A DNA stretch of 44,076 nt from Collinsella sp944321445 (GTDB lineage: Bacteria > Actinomycetota > Coriobacteriia > Coriobacteriales > Coriobacteriaceae): the NCBI RefSeq assembly GCF_030371825.1, contig NZ_JAUDDM010000015.1. One strand, written 5' to 3'. The position numbers and the translations under genes were made by a program. This document shows positions 8,425 through 17,103 of this stretch, piece after piece. Below the pieces are notes generated by a model. It worked only from the letters and a program-made list of their open reading frames with translations, was not told the origin of the DNA and ran no database searches. Position 1 is the stretch's first letter; the number at the start of each line of letters is the position of its first letter.

Positions 8425-10107
8425 CTACCCTGCGAGCCCGGCGGCAACGGTGGCGAAGGCGACGATCACGCCCACGATGGACTCACCGCCCAGCACGCCG
8501 GACGCCACGACCACGCCGGTCTCTTCCGCCGACTCCTCGTCGGCACCGCGCGCGGCGCAGATGCGGTCGTATACCCAGCGCACCACCGCACCGAGTACAG
8601 TGGAGATGGACATGTAGAACGGCAGGTACACGCCAAGGCCGAGCATCATGGAGGGAATGCCCGCCACGTAGAGCACGGCCCCGGCGAGCAGTCCCGCGAT
8701 GAACGCCGGCACGCTCGGAATGCCCGACACCATCGTGGCGACCACGTTAGCCTGGGCGGACACGAACAGCGCGTCGGTGCCGAACGCATCGGGGCCGTAG
8801 GCGGTCACGAGCGCAACCATGACGGCGACGGCTACGAAGGTTCCCAACACCGCGCCGATTGCCTGGCCGAACCACATGGAGCGCGGGCTCGTGCCGATGA
8901 TCTGGCCGGTCTTGAAGTCGCTCATGACGTCGCCCGCAAGGCCGCAAGCCACGGCGATGACACCCGCGACGAAGAAGAGCTGCACCTGCGTGGCCTGCGA
9001 AAACGCCGCCACGAACAGCAACACGATAAGGCCGAAGATCTCCATGGGGTCGATGCCCGACTGACCCACGGACTGCGCGCTCATGATGGCCGTCACGAAG
9101 GAGAGCAGCACCACGACCACGGCGACCACGGGGCCCAGACCAAGCGCGAAGCATACGATGAGCGCGGCGGAGGCGGCCATGAGCGCAAGCACGCCCGCGT
9201 CATAGCGCGAGATGAAGCGAGAGAGGAAGCCCGGGGCGGCAGCGGAGGCGGGATCCTGCTTTTGCTTTGCCGAGCCGCTGCGCGCGCGGTGAATGAGCGG
9301 AAGCGCAATGTCTTTGATAACAACACCGGCTCCCGAGCCCATCATGAGGCCCATGCCGAGGCTGCTCACGATGCCCTGCGCCGTTGTGAGGTCCCACAGG
9401 CCAAAGGCGTTGCCACCAGCGACGATGCCGAACCAGCCCACGACGGCACCGATTGCCCAGTAGATGATGGAGCGACGCCCCGCCAAAAAGCCGACGGCCC
9501 AGCGCATCGGTGAGTTTTGGATGCCGAAGGCCACGCCCGGCACCGGCAGTTGCAGCACCAGCGACGGCATAAGGCCCAGCACGTCGCGCACCACGCACCA
9601 CAGGCCGGCTATCGCCATGGAGCCGAAGAGCTTCTTGCCCGTCGAGCCGCCCGCGCGGCTGGCGAGCAGCGTCTCGGCCGCCGCGGTGCCGATGGGGTAC
9701 TCAAGGTCGGACTCCTCCACGAAATGGCGCTGGATGAGCGCCGTGCACACCAGGCCGAGCAGGGTGCCGGCAAGCGCCACAGCGAGCATCTCGCCCCAAC
9801 CCACCTGGTCGGTGAGGCCGAGCATCCAAATGCCCGGAATGGTAAAGGCCAAGCCGCCTGCCACCATGGAACCGGCGGACATGATGACCTGCGTGATATT
9901 CGCTTCGTTGAGACTGGTTTTGCCCACCGCGCGCAACAGCACGAGCGCCGTGATGGAGGTGAAGATGGTCGGCCACGGCAGGGAACCCATCTTGAGGGCG
10001 GTATACACCGACGATGCCGTGATGATGACGCAGCCGATGCAGCCGATCACGATACCGGCGGCCGACAGCTGCCCGCGCAGACCCGCGCGGTCGCTCGTAG
10101 AGCTCAT
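8425..10107 (-). CDS. OPT-family oligopeptide (or metal-chelate) transporter
   Basis: A 560-aa polytopic membrane transporter of the oligopeptide transporter (OPT/YSL) superfamily, which imports peptides or metal chelates with protons. The N-terminal SAAGIVIGCIGCVIITAS segment followed by YTALKMGSLPWP and the NEANITQVIMSAG motif are typical of prokaryotic OPT proteins, and glycine-rich membrane segments continue to the C-terminus. Start at 10107 (MSSTSDRAG) because AAGGAG lies 6 nt upstream; the open frame further upstream is not protein-like. It is transcribed divergently from coaX. Substrate cannot be assigned. A large hairpin follows its stop. Confidence 0.9.
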   Translation of the reverse strand: MSSTSDRAGLRGQLSAAGIVIGCIGCVIITASSVYTALKMGSLPWPTIFTSITALVLLRAVGKTSLNEANITQVIMSAGSMVAGGLAFTIPGIWMLGLTDQVGWGEMLAVALAGTLLGLVCTALIQRHFVEESDLEYPIGTAAAETLLASRAGGSTGKKLFGSMAIAGLWCVVRDVLGLMPSLVLQLPVPGVAFGIQNSPMRWAVGFLAGRRSIIYWAIGAVVGWFGIVAGGNAFGLWDLTTAQGIVSSLGMGLMMGSGAGVVIKDIALPLIHRARSGSAKQKQDPASAAAPGFLSRFISRYDAGVLALMAASAALIVCFALGLGPVVAVVVVLLSFVTAIMSAQSVGQSGIDPMEIFGLIVLLFVAAFSQATQVQLFFVAGVIAVACGLAGDVMSDFKTGQIIGTSPRSMWFGQAIGAVLGTFVAVAVMVALVTAYGPDAFGTDALFVSAQANVVATMVSGIPSVPAFIAGLLAGAVLYVAGIPSMMLGLGVYLPFYMSISTVLGAVVRWVYDRICAARGADEESAEETGVVVASGVLGGESIVGVIVAFATVAAGLAG

Positions 10108-10245
10108 TCTGTTCTCCTTCGTATATCCGCTCCCCCTCAGGCGGGAAGTCGGGTTACGGTTCGGACGCGTGAGATTATACAATGCCTACGAGCCCCGGGA
10201 CGCCAGGTAAGATTATCCCAGGACTATTTAACATGGGAGGATGCT

Positions 10246-11028
10246 ATGGAGCGGGTTTTGACCGTCGATGTGGGAAACACCATCACGCGCTTTGGGCTGT
10301 TTGCCGCAGACAGCGCGCCCGAGCTCTTGGGATCGTGCGAGTTCACCACGCTCTCGCCCCTCACCTGCGACGAAGCCCGCGTTCAGATTGCGCAGGCGCT
10401 CACGCTGCTGCCGGGCGATACCGTGGAAGGAACCATCCTCTCATGCGTGGTCCCCTCCCTCACCGACGCGTGGCGGCAGGCGCTTGCGATCGCAAGCGGC
10501 ACCAAGCCCCTCGTGGTGGGACCTGGTCTGAAGTCCGGCGTGCAGATGAAATACGATGACCCGTCCGAAGTGGGGCCCGACCGTGTGGCGGACGTCGTGG
10601 CAGCACGCGCAGCCCACGGTGCGCCTGCCATCGTGATCGATCTGGGCACGACGACGAACTTCGAAGCCATCGACGAGCACGGCGCGTTCGCGGGCGGCAT
10701 CATCGCGCCCGGTGCGGCACTCGGCGCACGGTCGCTTGAGCAGGCGGCGGCGCGATTGCCCATGATCGAGCTACGCGCACCCAAGCGGGTCATCGGCCGC
10801 AACACACGCGCCGCCATGCAATCCGGCGTGGTGCTTGGCGAGGTCGCGCGCATCGACGGACTGCTCGACGCGATGATTTCTGAAATGGGCTGCGCCACCG
10901 AGCCGCAGGTCATCGTTACGGGCGACGGGGCAGCCACCATCGCTGCCCTGCTGCGGCACACGGCCACCGTCGACGACGCGCTCACCCTGCGCGGCCTCGC
11001 CCTTCTCTGGGCAGCGAATCGCCGCTAG
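10246..11028 (+). CDS. coaX: type III pantothenate kinase
   Basis: Cytoplasmic kinase for the first step of coenzyme A synthesis (pantothenate to 4'-phosphopantothenate). The 260-aa protein has the ASKHA-fold phosphate-binding motif DVGNT (residues 8-12), the GPDR segment (family GxDR), the second phosphate motif DLGTTTNF and the GGIIAPG loop, in the order expected for CoaX. Type III enzymes are insensitive to CoA feedback and need a monovalent cation. GGGAGG ends 5 nt before ATG 10246. A weak TATACA -10-like box lies near 10176. The gene ends 5 bp before a large palindrome. Confidence 0.96.
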   Translation: MERVLTVDVGNTITRFGLFAADSAPELLGSCEFTTLSPLTCDEARVQIAQALTLLPGDTVEGTILSCVVPSLTDAWRQALAIASGTKPLVVGPGLKSGVQMKYDDPSEVGPDRVADVVAARAAHGAPAIVIDLGTTTNFEAIDEHGAFAGGIIAPGAALGARSLEQAAARLPMIELRAPKRVIGRNTRAAMQSGVVLGEVARIDGLLDAMISEMGCATEPQVIVTGDGAATIAALLRHTATVDDALTLRGLALLWAANRR

Positions 11029-11033
11029 CAGCG

Positions 11034-11099
11034 ACCAAATGGGGGCAGGTCACTTTTAGTCGACACGTGTCGACCAAAAGTGACCTGCCCCCATTTGGT
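11034..11099. repeat. 66-bp near-perfect palindrome after coaX
   Basis: Outer arms of 24 bp (11034-11057 and 11076-11099) begin ACCAAATGGGGGCAGG. Between them lies a 16-bp perfect palindrome GTCGACACGTGTCGAC (11059-11074), with one mismatched pair at the junction. It starts 5 bp after the coaX stop. It shares the GTCGACA core and CCAAAA edge with the elements at 17021 and 18371, suggesting one repeat family. Confidence 0.93.
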
Positions 11100-11128
11100 T
11101 GCCGGGTGATGTATAGCGAAATCCGGAA

Positions 11129-11259
11129 GTTCGGGACGAAATTCCGGTCACTTCCGCCCATAGGCTGAATACCCGTCGGGAAAGCCCCAGTTGAATCCTG
11201 CGGCGTTGTCGACGGGTATTTCCCGTATGGGGAAGGGAGACCGGAATTTCGTCCCGAAC
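11129..11259. repeat. large imperfect inverted repeat (about 50-bp arms)
   Basis: Perfect 21-bp terminal arms (11129-11149 and 11239-11259, starting GTTCGGGACGAAATTCC) and inner perfect 11-bp arms AATACCCGTCG (11168-11178) and its complement (11210-11220) surround a 31-bp loop. The sequence between the arm pairs also largely matches in inverted order. The element resembles a small non-autonomous MITE-like unit; no gene is within it. Confidence 0.9.
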
Positions 11260-11361
11260 GGATTCGGTGAACTGTTGCCGACCGCCCCGAGCGGATTTCT
11301 ATGCATTTCACCAGACAAGATCCCAGTTGGCATGGATATTTTATACATCGGCACTTTCACA
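11260..11361. other. non-coding stretch after the large inverted repeat
   Basis: Together with the repeats around it this fills the 420-bp gap between coaX and the activase gene. I see no gene or clear regulatory site here; it contains an AT-rich patch (about 11335-11350). Confidence 0.4.
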
Positions 11362-11386
11362 CCAAAAGTAACCCTCCCCCATTTGG
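11362..11386. repeat. solo half-copy of the coaX-downstream palindrome arm
   Basis: The 25 bases differ at two positions from the right arm of the palindrome at 11034-11099 (CCAAAAGT... to ...CCATTTGG). The opposite arm is missing, so this looks like a decayed copy. Confidence 0.7.
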
Positions 11387-11389
11387 CGC

Positions 11390-11417
11390 AAAAAGGACCG
11401 CCCCGAAGGGCGGCCCC
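11390..11417 (-). terminator. rho-independent terminator of the activase gene
   Basis: On the minus strand GGCCGCCC and GGGCGGTC pair (one G-U) around a TTCG tetraloop and are followed by TTTTT (plus AAAAA at 11390-11394). It lies about 30 bp after the activase stop. Confidence 0.9.
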
Positions 11418-11448
11418 AAAATGCAAGCTGTCTGTGTGGTGGACAGAA

Positions 11449-14400
11449 CTACTTTCCCCTGAGTCGTTCGGCGACGGCGGCAACCGCCTCCTCACTCACC
11501 GCACCGCAAGCGGTGCAGGAACCCGAAGCGCCTTCGTCCTCGCCGTGGTGGGGACGGAACTTGGAGTCGACGGCATCCATCTCGAGCGGCTTGATGTGCT
11601 GCAGCGTGAAGCCCTTGCCGGCGCGCATGTTCTCCTTGGCCACCGAGATCATGAGCTTGATGCGGTTCAGCTGGTTGACCTCGGACGCACCCGGATCGTA
11701 GTCGACCGCCACGATGTTGCTTTCGGGGTGCAGGCGGCGCAACTCCTTGATCACGGCCTTGCCCACCACGTGGTTGGGCAGGCAGGCGAAGGGCTGCGTG
11801 CAGATGATGTTCGGCGCGCCGTGGTCGATGAGGTCGAGCATCTCGGCGGTGAGCAGCCAGCCCTCGCCCATGTTGTTGCACAGGCTGAGCACCGTGTTGG
11901 CCTTCTCGGCCATGACGGAGATGGGCTCGGGGCGCTCGAAGCGGCTGGACTTCTCGAGCAAGTCGTCGACCGGCTTGCGCATCCAGTCAACCGCGGCGAT
12001 GGCGGCATCCATGGCGGCGCGCGACGCTGCCGAGCTGCCGAGCTCGTCCTTTTGCACCTTGGCGTTGCTCATCGAGTACAGGAAGAAGTCAAGCAAACCC
12101 GGGACCACAGCCTCGCAGCCCTCGTTCTCGATGACCTCGACCACGTGGTTGTTCGCGGTGGGATGGAACTTGACGAGGATCTCGCCGACCACGCCCACGC
12201 GCGGCTTGGTGCCCTCGCCCACAAGCGGCATGGTGTCGAAGGCGCGAATAGCCTCACGCGAGAGCTTCGTGAAGCTGCGGCGCGTGAACTTGGGTGCAAG
12301 CTCGCGGGCGCGCGCCATGTACTCCTCGAACAGCGCGTTGGCAGCGCCCGGCGTGGCCTCGTAAGGACGGCAGCGGTAGAGCATCTGCATCATCACGTCG
12401 CCAAACAGCACGCAGTACACCGCGGCCTTGAGCAGGCCGGGCGACAGCTTGAAGCCGGGGTTGGACTCGTCGAGCTTCACGGCAGCCAGGCTGATCACGG
12501 GAATCTCGGGGTGGCCGGACTCGCGCAGTGCCTTGCGGATGAGCGCGATGTAGTTGGTGGCACGGCAGCCGCCGCCGGTCTGCGAGATGATCACAGCGGT
12601 CTTCGACAGATCGTAGCGGCCGCTCTCGATGGCCTCCATGATCTGGCCGGTCACGAGAATCGACGGGTAGCAGATGTCGTTGTTCACGTAGCGCAGGCCA
12701 GCCTCGACGGCGCCGCGATCGGTGGAGGGCAGCAGCTCGAAGTTGTAGCCGCCCGCCTTCATGACCTCTTTCACCAGGTCGAAGTGGATGGGCGCCATCT
12801 GCGGGCACAGGATGGTGTAGCCCTGCTCGCGCATCTCCTCGGTGAAGGGCACCTTCTCGAAGGCAGCGGAGTTCGCGCGGCGCTGCGCGGCGAGCGCGTA
12901 CTTGTGCGTGGAGAACGCCGGGGCGTCGGCACTCGGCGCCACGGGGGCGGCGTCACCCTGCTCGTAGGCCTCGCCGGCAGCGGCTGCTGCAGCGGCGCGC
13001 TCGGCCTCCTGGTCCTTGAGCGCGGCCATAAGCGAGCGGATGCGGATGCGGGCGGCACCGAGGTTCGACACCTCGTCGATCTTCAGCACGGTGTAGATCT
13101 TGCCAGAGCCCTCGAGAATCTCCTGCACCTGATCGGTGGTAAGAGCATCCAGACCGCAGCCGAAGGAGTTCAGCTGGATGAGGTCGAGGTCGTTGCGCAG
13201 CGTGACGAGCTTGGCCGCGCGGTACAGGCGGCTGTGGAACATCCACTGGTCCACGACGCGGATGGGACGGTCGGGCTTCACGAGGTGCGCCACCGAGTCC
13301 TCGGTGAGCACTGCGAAGCCGAAGCTCGAGATGAGCTCGGGCAGTGCGTGGTTGATCTCGGGGTCGTTGTGGTAGGGGCGCCCGGCGAGCACGATACCGT
13401 GACCGCCGTGCTCCTCGATCCAGTTGATGGTCTCCTCGCCCATGGTCTGGATCTCTTCGTGGAAGGCGGCGTCGGCCTCGTAGGCGGCGTTCACCGCGGC
13501 ATCGATCTCGGAGCGGGTGATCTTGGGCCCGCGCACGCGGCCGCGACCCTCCCCCGCATCGTGCACGCGCTCGACGGCGATGAGCTCGTACAGGCGGCGC
13601 TTGAGCTCGATCCTGTCGTGATAGGGCACGAACGGGTACATGAACTCGACGTTCTTGGCCGCGATGTCATCGATGTTCAGGCCGAGCGCCGTGGGGTAGC
13701 TCATGACGATGGGGCAGTTGTAGCAGTTGCCCGCCGCTTCGTCCTCCTTGCGCTCCCAGCGGATGCAGGGCATCCAGATGAAGTCGACGTCCTTGTCGAT
13801 GAGGTTCATGATATGGCCGTGAGAGAGCTTGGCCGGATAGCACACGGACTCCGACGGCATGGACTCGATGCCCGCCTCGTAGACCTTCTTGCTCGAATTG
13901 TCCGACAGCACCACGCGGAAGCCCAGCTTGGTGAAGAACGTGTGCCAGAACGGGTAGTTCTCGTACATGTTGAGCGCGCGGGGGATACCCACGGTGCCGC
14001 GCGGGGCGTCGGCCTCGTCGAGCACGGGACGGTTGAACAGCAGCTCGTTTTTCTTGGCGAAGAGGTTCGGAGCCTCGGTCTTGGCCTTCTTGTGGCCCGC
14101 GCCCTTCTCGCAGCGGTTGCCGGTGATGAAGCGACGGCCGCCGCCGAAGTCGTTGATGGTGAGCAGGCAGTTATTGGAGCAGCGGCCACAGCGGGCATGC
14201 TTCTGGGTCACGGTCAGGCGCGCGATTTCGTCGGCCGAAAGGATGGTCGAGGTGCCCGTCTCGCCCGCACGGTCGCGCGCAAGCAGCGCGGCGCCGTAGG
14301 CGCCCATGCAGCCGGCGATATCGGGACGGATGGCGTTGACGCCCGTGAGCTGCTCGAAGGCGCGCAGGGTGGCGTCGGACATGAACGTGCCGCCCTGAAC

Positions 14401-16245
14401 GATGACCTTCGTGCCGATCTCTTTGGGATCGCGCAGCTTGATGACCTTGAACAGCGCGTTTTTGATGACGGAATAGGACAGGCCGGCGGCGATGTCACCC
14501 ACCGTCGCGCCTTCCTTCTGCGCCTGCTTCACGCGGGAGTTCATGAACACCGTGCAGCGGCTTCCCAGGTCGACCGGGTTCTTGGCGCTGATGGCCTCCT
14601 CCGCGAACGCGCGCACGTCCATGTTCATGGACACCGCGAAGCTCTCGATGAAGCTGCCGCAGCCCGACGAGCACGCCTCGTTCAGCATGATGTGCTCGAT
14701 GACGCCGTCGCGCACGCGCAGGCACTTCATATCCTGGCCGCCGATGTCCAAGATGAACTCGACACCGGGCAGGAAGGCCTTGGCGCCGCGCAGGTGAGCC
14801 ACGGTCTCGATCTCGCCGGAGTCGGCCTTGAGCGCCTCGATGAGCAGCGCCTCGCCATAGCCGGTGGTGGTCACGTGGCCAATCGTGCAGCCCGCGGGGA
14901 TGTGCTCATAGAAGTCGGCCATGATGGTCTTGGCCGTGCCGAGGATATCGCCGTTGTTGTTGCCGTACCAGGTGTGCAGCAGCTGGCCGTCCTCGCCGAC
15001 CATGGCCGCCTTCATCGTGGTGGAGCCGGCGTCGATGCCGATGAACACGCGGCTGCCCGCGTAGCTCGCGAGGTCGCCCTTGGGCACGACCTCGGTGTCA
15101 TGGCGCTCCTTGAAGGCGCGGTAGGCCCCATCGTCGGCAAAGAGCGGGTCGAGGCGCGCGACCTCGGAGCCCTGCGTGTCGCCCAGCGAGTCGATGGCGG
15201 CGATGAGCTCGGGGAACGTGGAGAGCTTGTTGGACTCGTGCGCCATGGCCGCGCCGCTCGCCACGAACAGGTGCGCGTTCTGGGGCACGATGCGGTGCTC
15301 CTCGTCGAGCTCGAGCGTGATGTAGAAGCGCTTGCGCAGCTCGGAGAGGTACTGCAGCGGGCCGCCCAGGAAGGCGACGTTGCCGCGGATGGGACGTCCG
15401 CACGCGAGGCCCGAGATGGTCTGCGTGACGACGGCCTGGAAGATCGAAGCGGCGACGTCCTCCGGGCGGGCGCCCTCGTTCAGCAGCGGCTGCACGTCGG
15501 TCTTGGCAAAGACGCCGCAGCGGCTGGCGATGGGATAGATGGTGGTCGCACCCTTCGCGAGCTCGTTCAGGCCGGAGGCGTCGGTGTGCAGCAGCGTGGC
15601 CATCTGGTCGATGAACGCGCCCGTGCCGCCGGCGCACGTGCCGTTCATGCGCTGCTCGATGCCCTGGTCGAAGTAGATGATCTTGGCGTCCTCGCCGCCG
15701 AGCTCGATGGCCACGTCGGTGACCGGAATGAGCGTCTCGACGGCACGCTTGGAGGCGATGACCTCCTGCACGAACTCAAGGCCGAGCCACTGCGAGAGGA
15801 GCAGACCGCCCGAGCCGGTGATAGCGCAGGTCATAGGCGTGTTCTTAAGCAAACCGGAGGCGCCCACGAACAGGTCGCGTGCGCAGGCGCGAACGTCGGT
15901 GTGGTGACGCTGGTACTTGGCGTACACGATGTGGTTGTCGTCGTTCAGCACGGCGAGCTTGACCGTTGTGGAGCCCACGTCGATGCCGAGGTGCAGGGTG
16001 CCGTAGGCCTCCTCGGGCGCCCAAAGGGCACCTTCAGGGATCGTCTCGACCTGATCGGCCTCGCCAGATGCCGCATCTTGCCCCTCATTCGTCAAGCATG
16101 GCGCACCAGACCTATGCTCTCCTCTTTCGGGGCAACCTGCGGCATCTGTCGAGCCCGTCTCCGTGGTTGAGGGTGCGGGGGTTTCTGTGGCTGTGGATTC
16201 GGGCTCGTTGGCGGGGTCGGCCTTTTTCTTCCTGAAGAATCCCAT
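11449..16245 (-). CDS. giant 2-hydroxyacyl-CoA dehydratase activase-related protein (two BcrAD/BadFG ATPase domains plus DUF2229-type region)
   Basis: A 1598-aa cytoplasmic protein. Residues 1-70 are a charged, low-complexity leader. Two ASKHA ATPase domains follow, marked by IDVGSTTVKLAVL (about 88-100) and IDAGSTTMKAAMV (about 400); the second is followed by the cluster-ligand-like CSSGCGSFIES. Next come a cysteine motif CGRCSNNC, a DUF2229-type region with SVCYPAKLSHGH, and a C-terminal part resembling dehydratase subunits (CPQMAP), ending with CTACG near the C-terminus. Single-domain relatives use ATP to drive electron transfer from a [4Fe-4S] cluster to 2-hydroxyacyl-CoA dehydratases or benzoyl-CoA reductase; the function of this fused family is not established. 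GAGGAG lies 8 nt before ATG 16245. Only 2 bp separate it from the upstream TetR stop, implying coupled expression. A structured repeat has been absorbed into codons about 28-62. Confidence 0.93.
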   Translation of the reverse strand: MGFFRKKKADPANEPESTATETPAPSTTETGSTDAAGCPERGEHRSGAPCLTNEGQDAASGEADQVETIPEGALWAPEEAYGTLHLGIDVGSTTVKLAVLNDDNHIVYAKYQRHHTDVRACARDLFVGASGLLKNTPMTCAITGSGGLLLSQWLGLEFVQEVIASKRAVETLIPVTDVAIELGGEDAKIIYFDQGIEQRMNGTCAGGTGAFIDQMATLLHTDASGLNELAKGATTIYPIASRCGVFAKTDVQPLLNEGARPEDVAASIFQAVVTQTISGLACGRPIRGNVAFLGGPLQYLSELRKRFYITLELDEEHRIVPQNAHLFVASGAAMAHESNKLSTFPELIAAIDSLGDTQGSEVARLDPLFADDGAYRAFKERHDTEVVPKGDLASYAGSRVFIGIDAGSTTMKAAMVGEDGQLLHTWYGNNNGDILGTAKTIMADFYEHIPAGCTIGHVTTTGYGEALLIEALKADSGEIETVAHLRGAKAFLPGVEFILDIGGQDMKCLRVRDGVIEHIMLNEACSSGCGSFIESFAVSMNMDVRAFAEEAISAKNPVDLGSRCTVFMNSRVKQAQKEGATVGDIAAGLSYSVIKNALFKVIKLRDPKEIGTKVIVQGGTFMSDATLRAFEQLTGVNAIRPDIAGCMGAYGAALLARDRAGETGTSTILSADEIARLTVTQKHARCGRCSNNCLLTINDFGGGRRFITGNRCEKGAGHKKAKTEAPNLFAKKNELLFNRPVLDEADAPRGTVGIPRALNMYENYPFWHTFFTKLGFRVVLSDNSSKKVYEAGIESMPSESVCYPAKLSHGHIMNLIDKDVDFIWMPCIRWERKEDEAAGNCYNCPIVMSYPTALGLNIDDIAAKNVEFMYPFVPYHDRIELKRRLYELIAVERVHDAGEGRGRVRGPKITRSEIDAAVNAAYEADAAFHEEIQTMGEETINWIEEHGGHGIVLAGRPYHNDPEINHALPELISSFGFAVLTEDSVAHLVKPDRPIRVVDQWMFHSRLYRAAKLVTLRNDLDLIQLNSFGCGLDALTTDQVQEILEGSGKIYTVLKIDEVSNLGAARIRIRSLMAALKDQEAERAAAAAAAGEAYEQGDAAPVAPSADAPAFSTHKYALAAQRRANSAAFEKVPFTEEMREQGYTILCPQMAPIHFDLVKEVMKAGGYNFELLPSTDRGAVEAGLRYVNNDICYPSILVTGQIMEAIESGRYDLSKTAVIISQTGGGCRATNYIALIRKALRESGHPEIPVISLAAVKLDESNPGFKLSPGLLKAAVYCVLFGDVMMQMLYRCRPYEATPGAANALFEEYMARARELAPKFTRRSFTKLSREAIRAFDTMPLVGEGTKPRVGVVGEILVKFHPTANNHVVEVIENEGCEAVVPGLLDFFLYSMSNAKVQKDELGSSAASRAAMDAAIAAVDWMRKPVDDLLEKSSRFERPEPISVMAEKANTVLSLCNNMGEGWLLTAEMLDLIDHGAPNIICTQPFACLPNHVVGKAVIKELRRLHPESNIVAVDYDPGASEVNQLNRIKLMISVAKENMRAGKGFTLQHIKPLEMDAVDSKFRPHHGEDEGASGSCTACGAVSEEAVAAVAERLRGK
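16060..16163 (-). repeat. third copy of a ~105-bp structured repeat, inside the activase coding sequence
   Basis: Read on the minus strand it aligns with the tandem copies at 22993-23206: it starts CGGAGACGG, has arms CAGATGCCGCA/TGCGGCATCTG, a second stem TTGCCCC/GGGGCAA, a conserved GAAAGAGGAG loop and an inner AGCAT/ATGCT stem. It is read through in frame as part of the variable leader of the 1598-aa protein. Confidence 0.85.
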
Positions 16246-16247
16246 GG

Positions 16248-16934
16248 TTAGTTCTCCTCGGTGTCGAGTTTAAGGTTCAAAAGCTTCATGCCGTAGGCCG
16301 GCACGTTGATGTCGATGGGTTTGCCGTAGAGGTCGCCGGGGCGCACGAAGGCGATGACCGTCATGATGCGCGCCATGGTTTCGGGACTTTCACGCAGGCC
16401 GTTTTCGAACCAGCGCTGGATCACGCCGACCTCGGCCGAAACGACATAGCTCAGGTAGTAGTCGAAAAACGAGCCCAACGCACCCGGGAAGATACCGGTT
16501 TGCATGCGGTTGGCAATGACGCCGCGCGCGAGGTCGATGAGCTTCTTGATAAAGGCAGGGTCGCCACCCGGGCCCAGCAACGACCCGATGAGCGCATGGT
16601 GATCACGCAGGTAGCTCAGCAGCTCGACGGAGCCGGGTGCGGGCGCCAAATCGTCGATGTTGCGGTAGAGGTCCTCAAGCGTCGCCGCGCCAATACGCGC
16701 CGTGAGCTCGCCGATGTCGGCCAGCAGCGCCGCCTCGACCTGCTCGACGAAATCCGGTATGTCCTTGTAATGGGTGTAGAACGTGCGCCGCGTGAGGCCG
16801 GCCCGCTCGGTGAGCGACGCCACCGTGACGCGGGAGAGGTCTTCCCCTTCGCCCAGTTGGTGGACGAGCGCATCAAGCAGAGCGTGCTGCGAGCGCAGCG
16901 ACCGTCGGTCGCACTTGAAATCGGTCTGTGGCAT
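16248..16934 (-). CDS. TetR/AcrR-family transcriptional regulator
   Basis: A 228-aa repressor-type protein. The N-terminal helix-turn-helix spans about residues 20-60 (VTVASLTERAGLTRRTFYTHY), where RRTFYTHYKD is the classic TetR recognition-helix region; the remainder is the ligand-binding and dimer domain. AGAGG lies 6 nt before ATG 16934. It is the first gene of a unit with the activase (2-bp gap), so it probably controls that gene and itself. A strong dyad (16963-16988) upstream is the likely operator. The ligand is unknown; a CoA ester or 2-hydroxy acid would fit the context but is inference. Confidence 0.93.
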   Translation of the reverse strand: MPQTDFKCDRRSLRSQHALLDALVHQLGEGEDLSRVTVASLTERAGLTRRTFYTHYKDIPDFVEQVEAALLADIGELTARIGAATLEDLYRNIDDLAPAPGSVELLSYLRDHHALIGSLLGPGGDPAFIKKLIDLARGVIANRMQTGIFPGALGSFFDYYLSYVVSAEVGVIQRWFENGLRESPETMARIMTVIAFVRPGDLYGKPIDINVPAYGMKLLNLKLDTEEN

Positions 16935-16962
16935 GCAGTCCTCTCGGTTGCAATTTCACTCA

Positions 16963-16988
16963 GTGTGCATTATTGCACACAGTGTGCA
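16963..16988. promoter_or_regulatory. probable TetR operator with three alternating half-sites
   Basis: GTGTGCA and TGCACAC (16963-16969 and 16974-16980) form an 18-bp palindrome with a 4-bp spacer. A third half-site makes a second, overlapping perfect dyad TGCACACAGTGTGCA (16974-16988, with central A). It lies 29-54 bp upstream of the tetR start. Confidence 0.7.
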
Positions 16989-17020
16989 CGAATATTCACC
17001 GAGCACCGTCTCTGCACAAC

Positions 17021-17082
17021 CAATTAGGGCGGGCCACGTTTGGTCGACACAATGTCGACCAAACGTGGCCCGCCCCCAATTG
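17021..17082. repeat. palindromic repeat downstream of the ATPase pseudogene
   Basis: A 23-bp perfect stem (17027-17049 with 17053-17075) has a 3-base loop and a GTCGACA core, plus an outer CAATT/AATTG pair set off by a small bulge. It lies 21 bp after the ATPase stop. A degraded copy of the same element lies at 18371 on the other side of that gene. Confidence 0.92.
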
Positions 17083-17103
17083 ATTTGAGACCTTCTCAGA
17101 ATG

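Noticed and set aside
11029..11448. Possible riboswitch or tRNA in the coaX-activase gap
   Set aside because: The structure is explained by two perfect inverted repeats and a terminator; no tRNA-like arms or known aptamer core are visible.
11191..16170. A 1659-aa open frame on the plus strand opposite the activase gene
   Set aside because: It is a GC-rich mirror frame of a well-supported gene with clear domains, and its own sequence is His/Arg/Val-rich low complexity.
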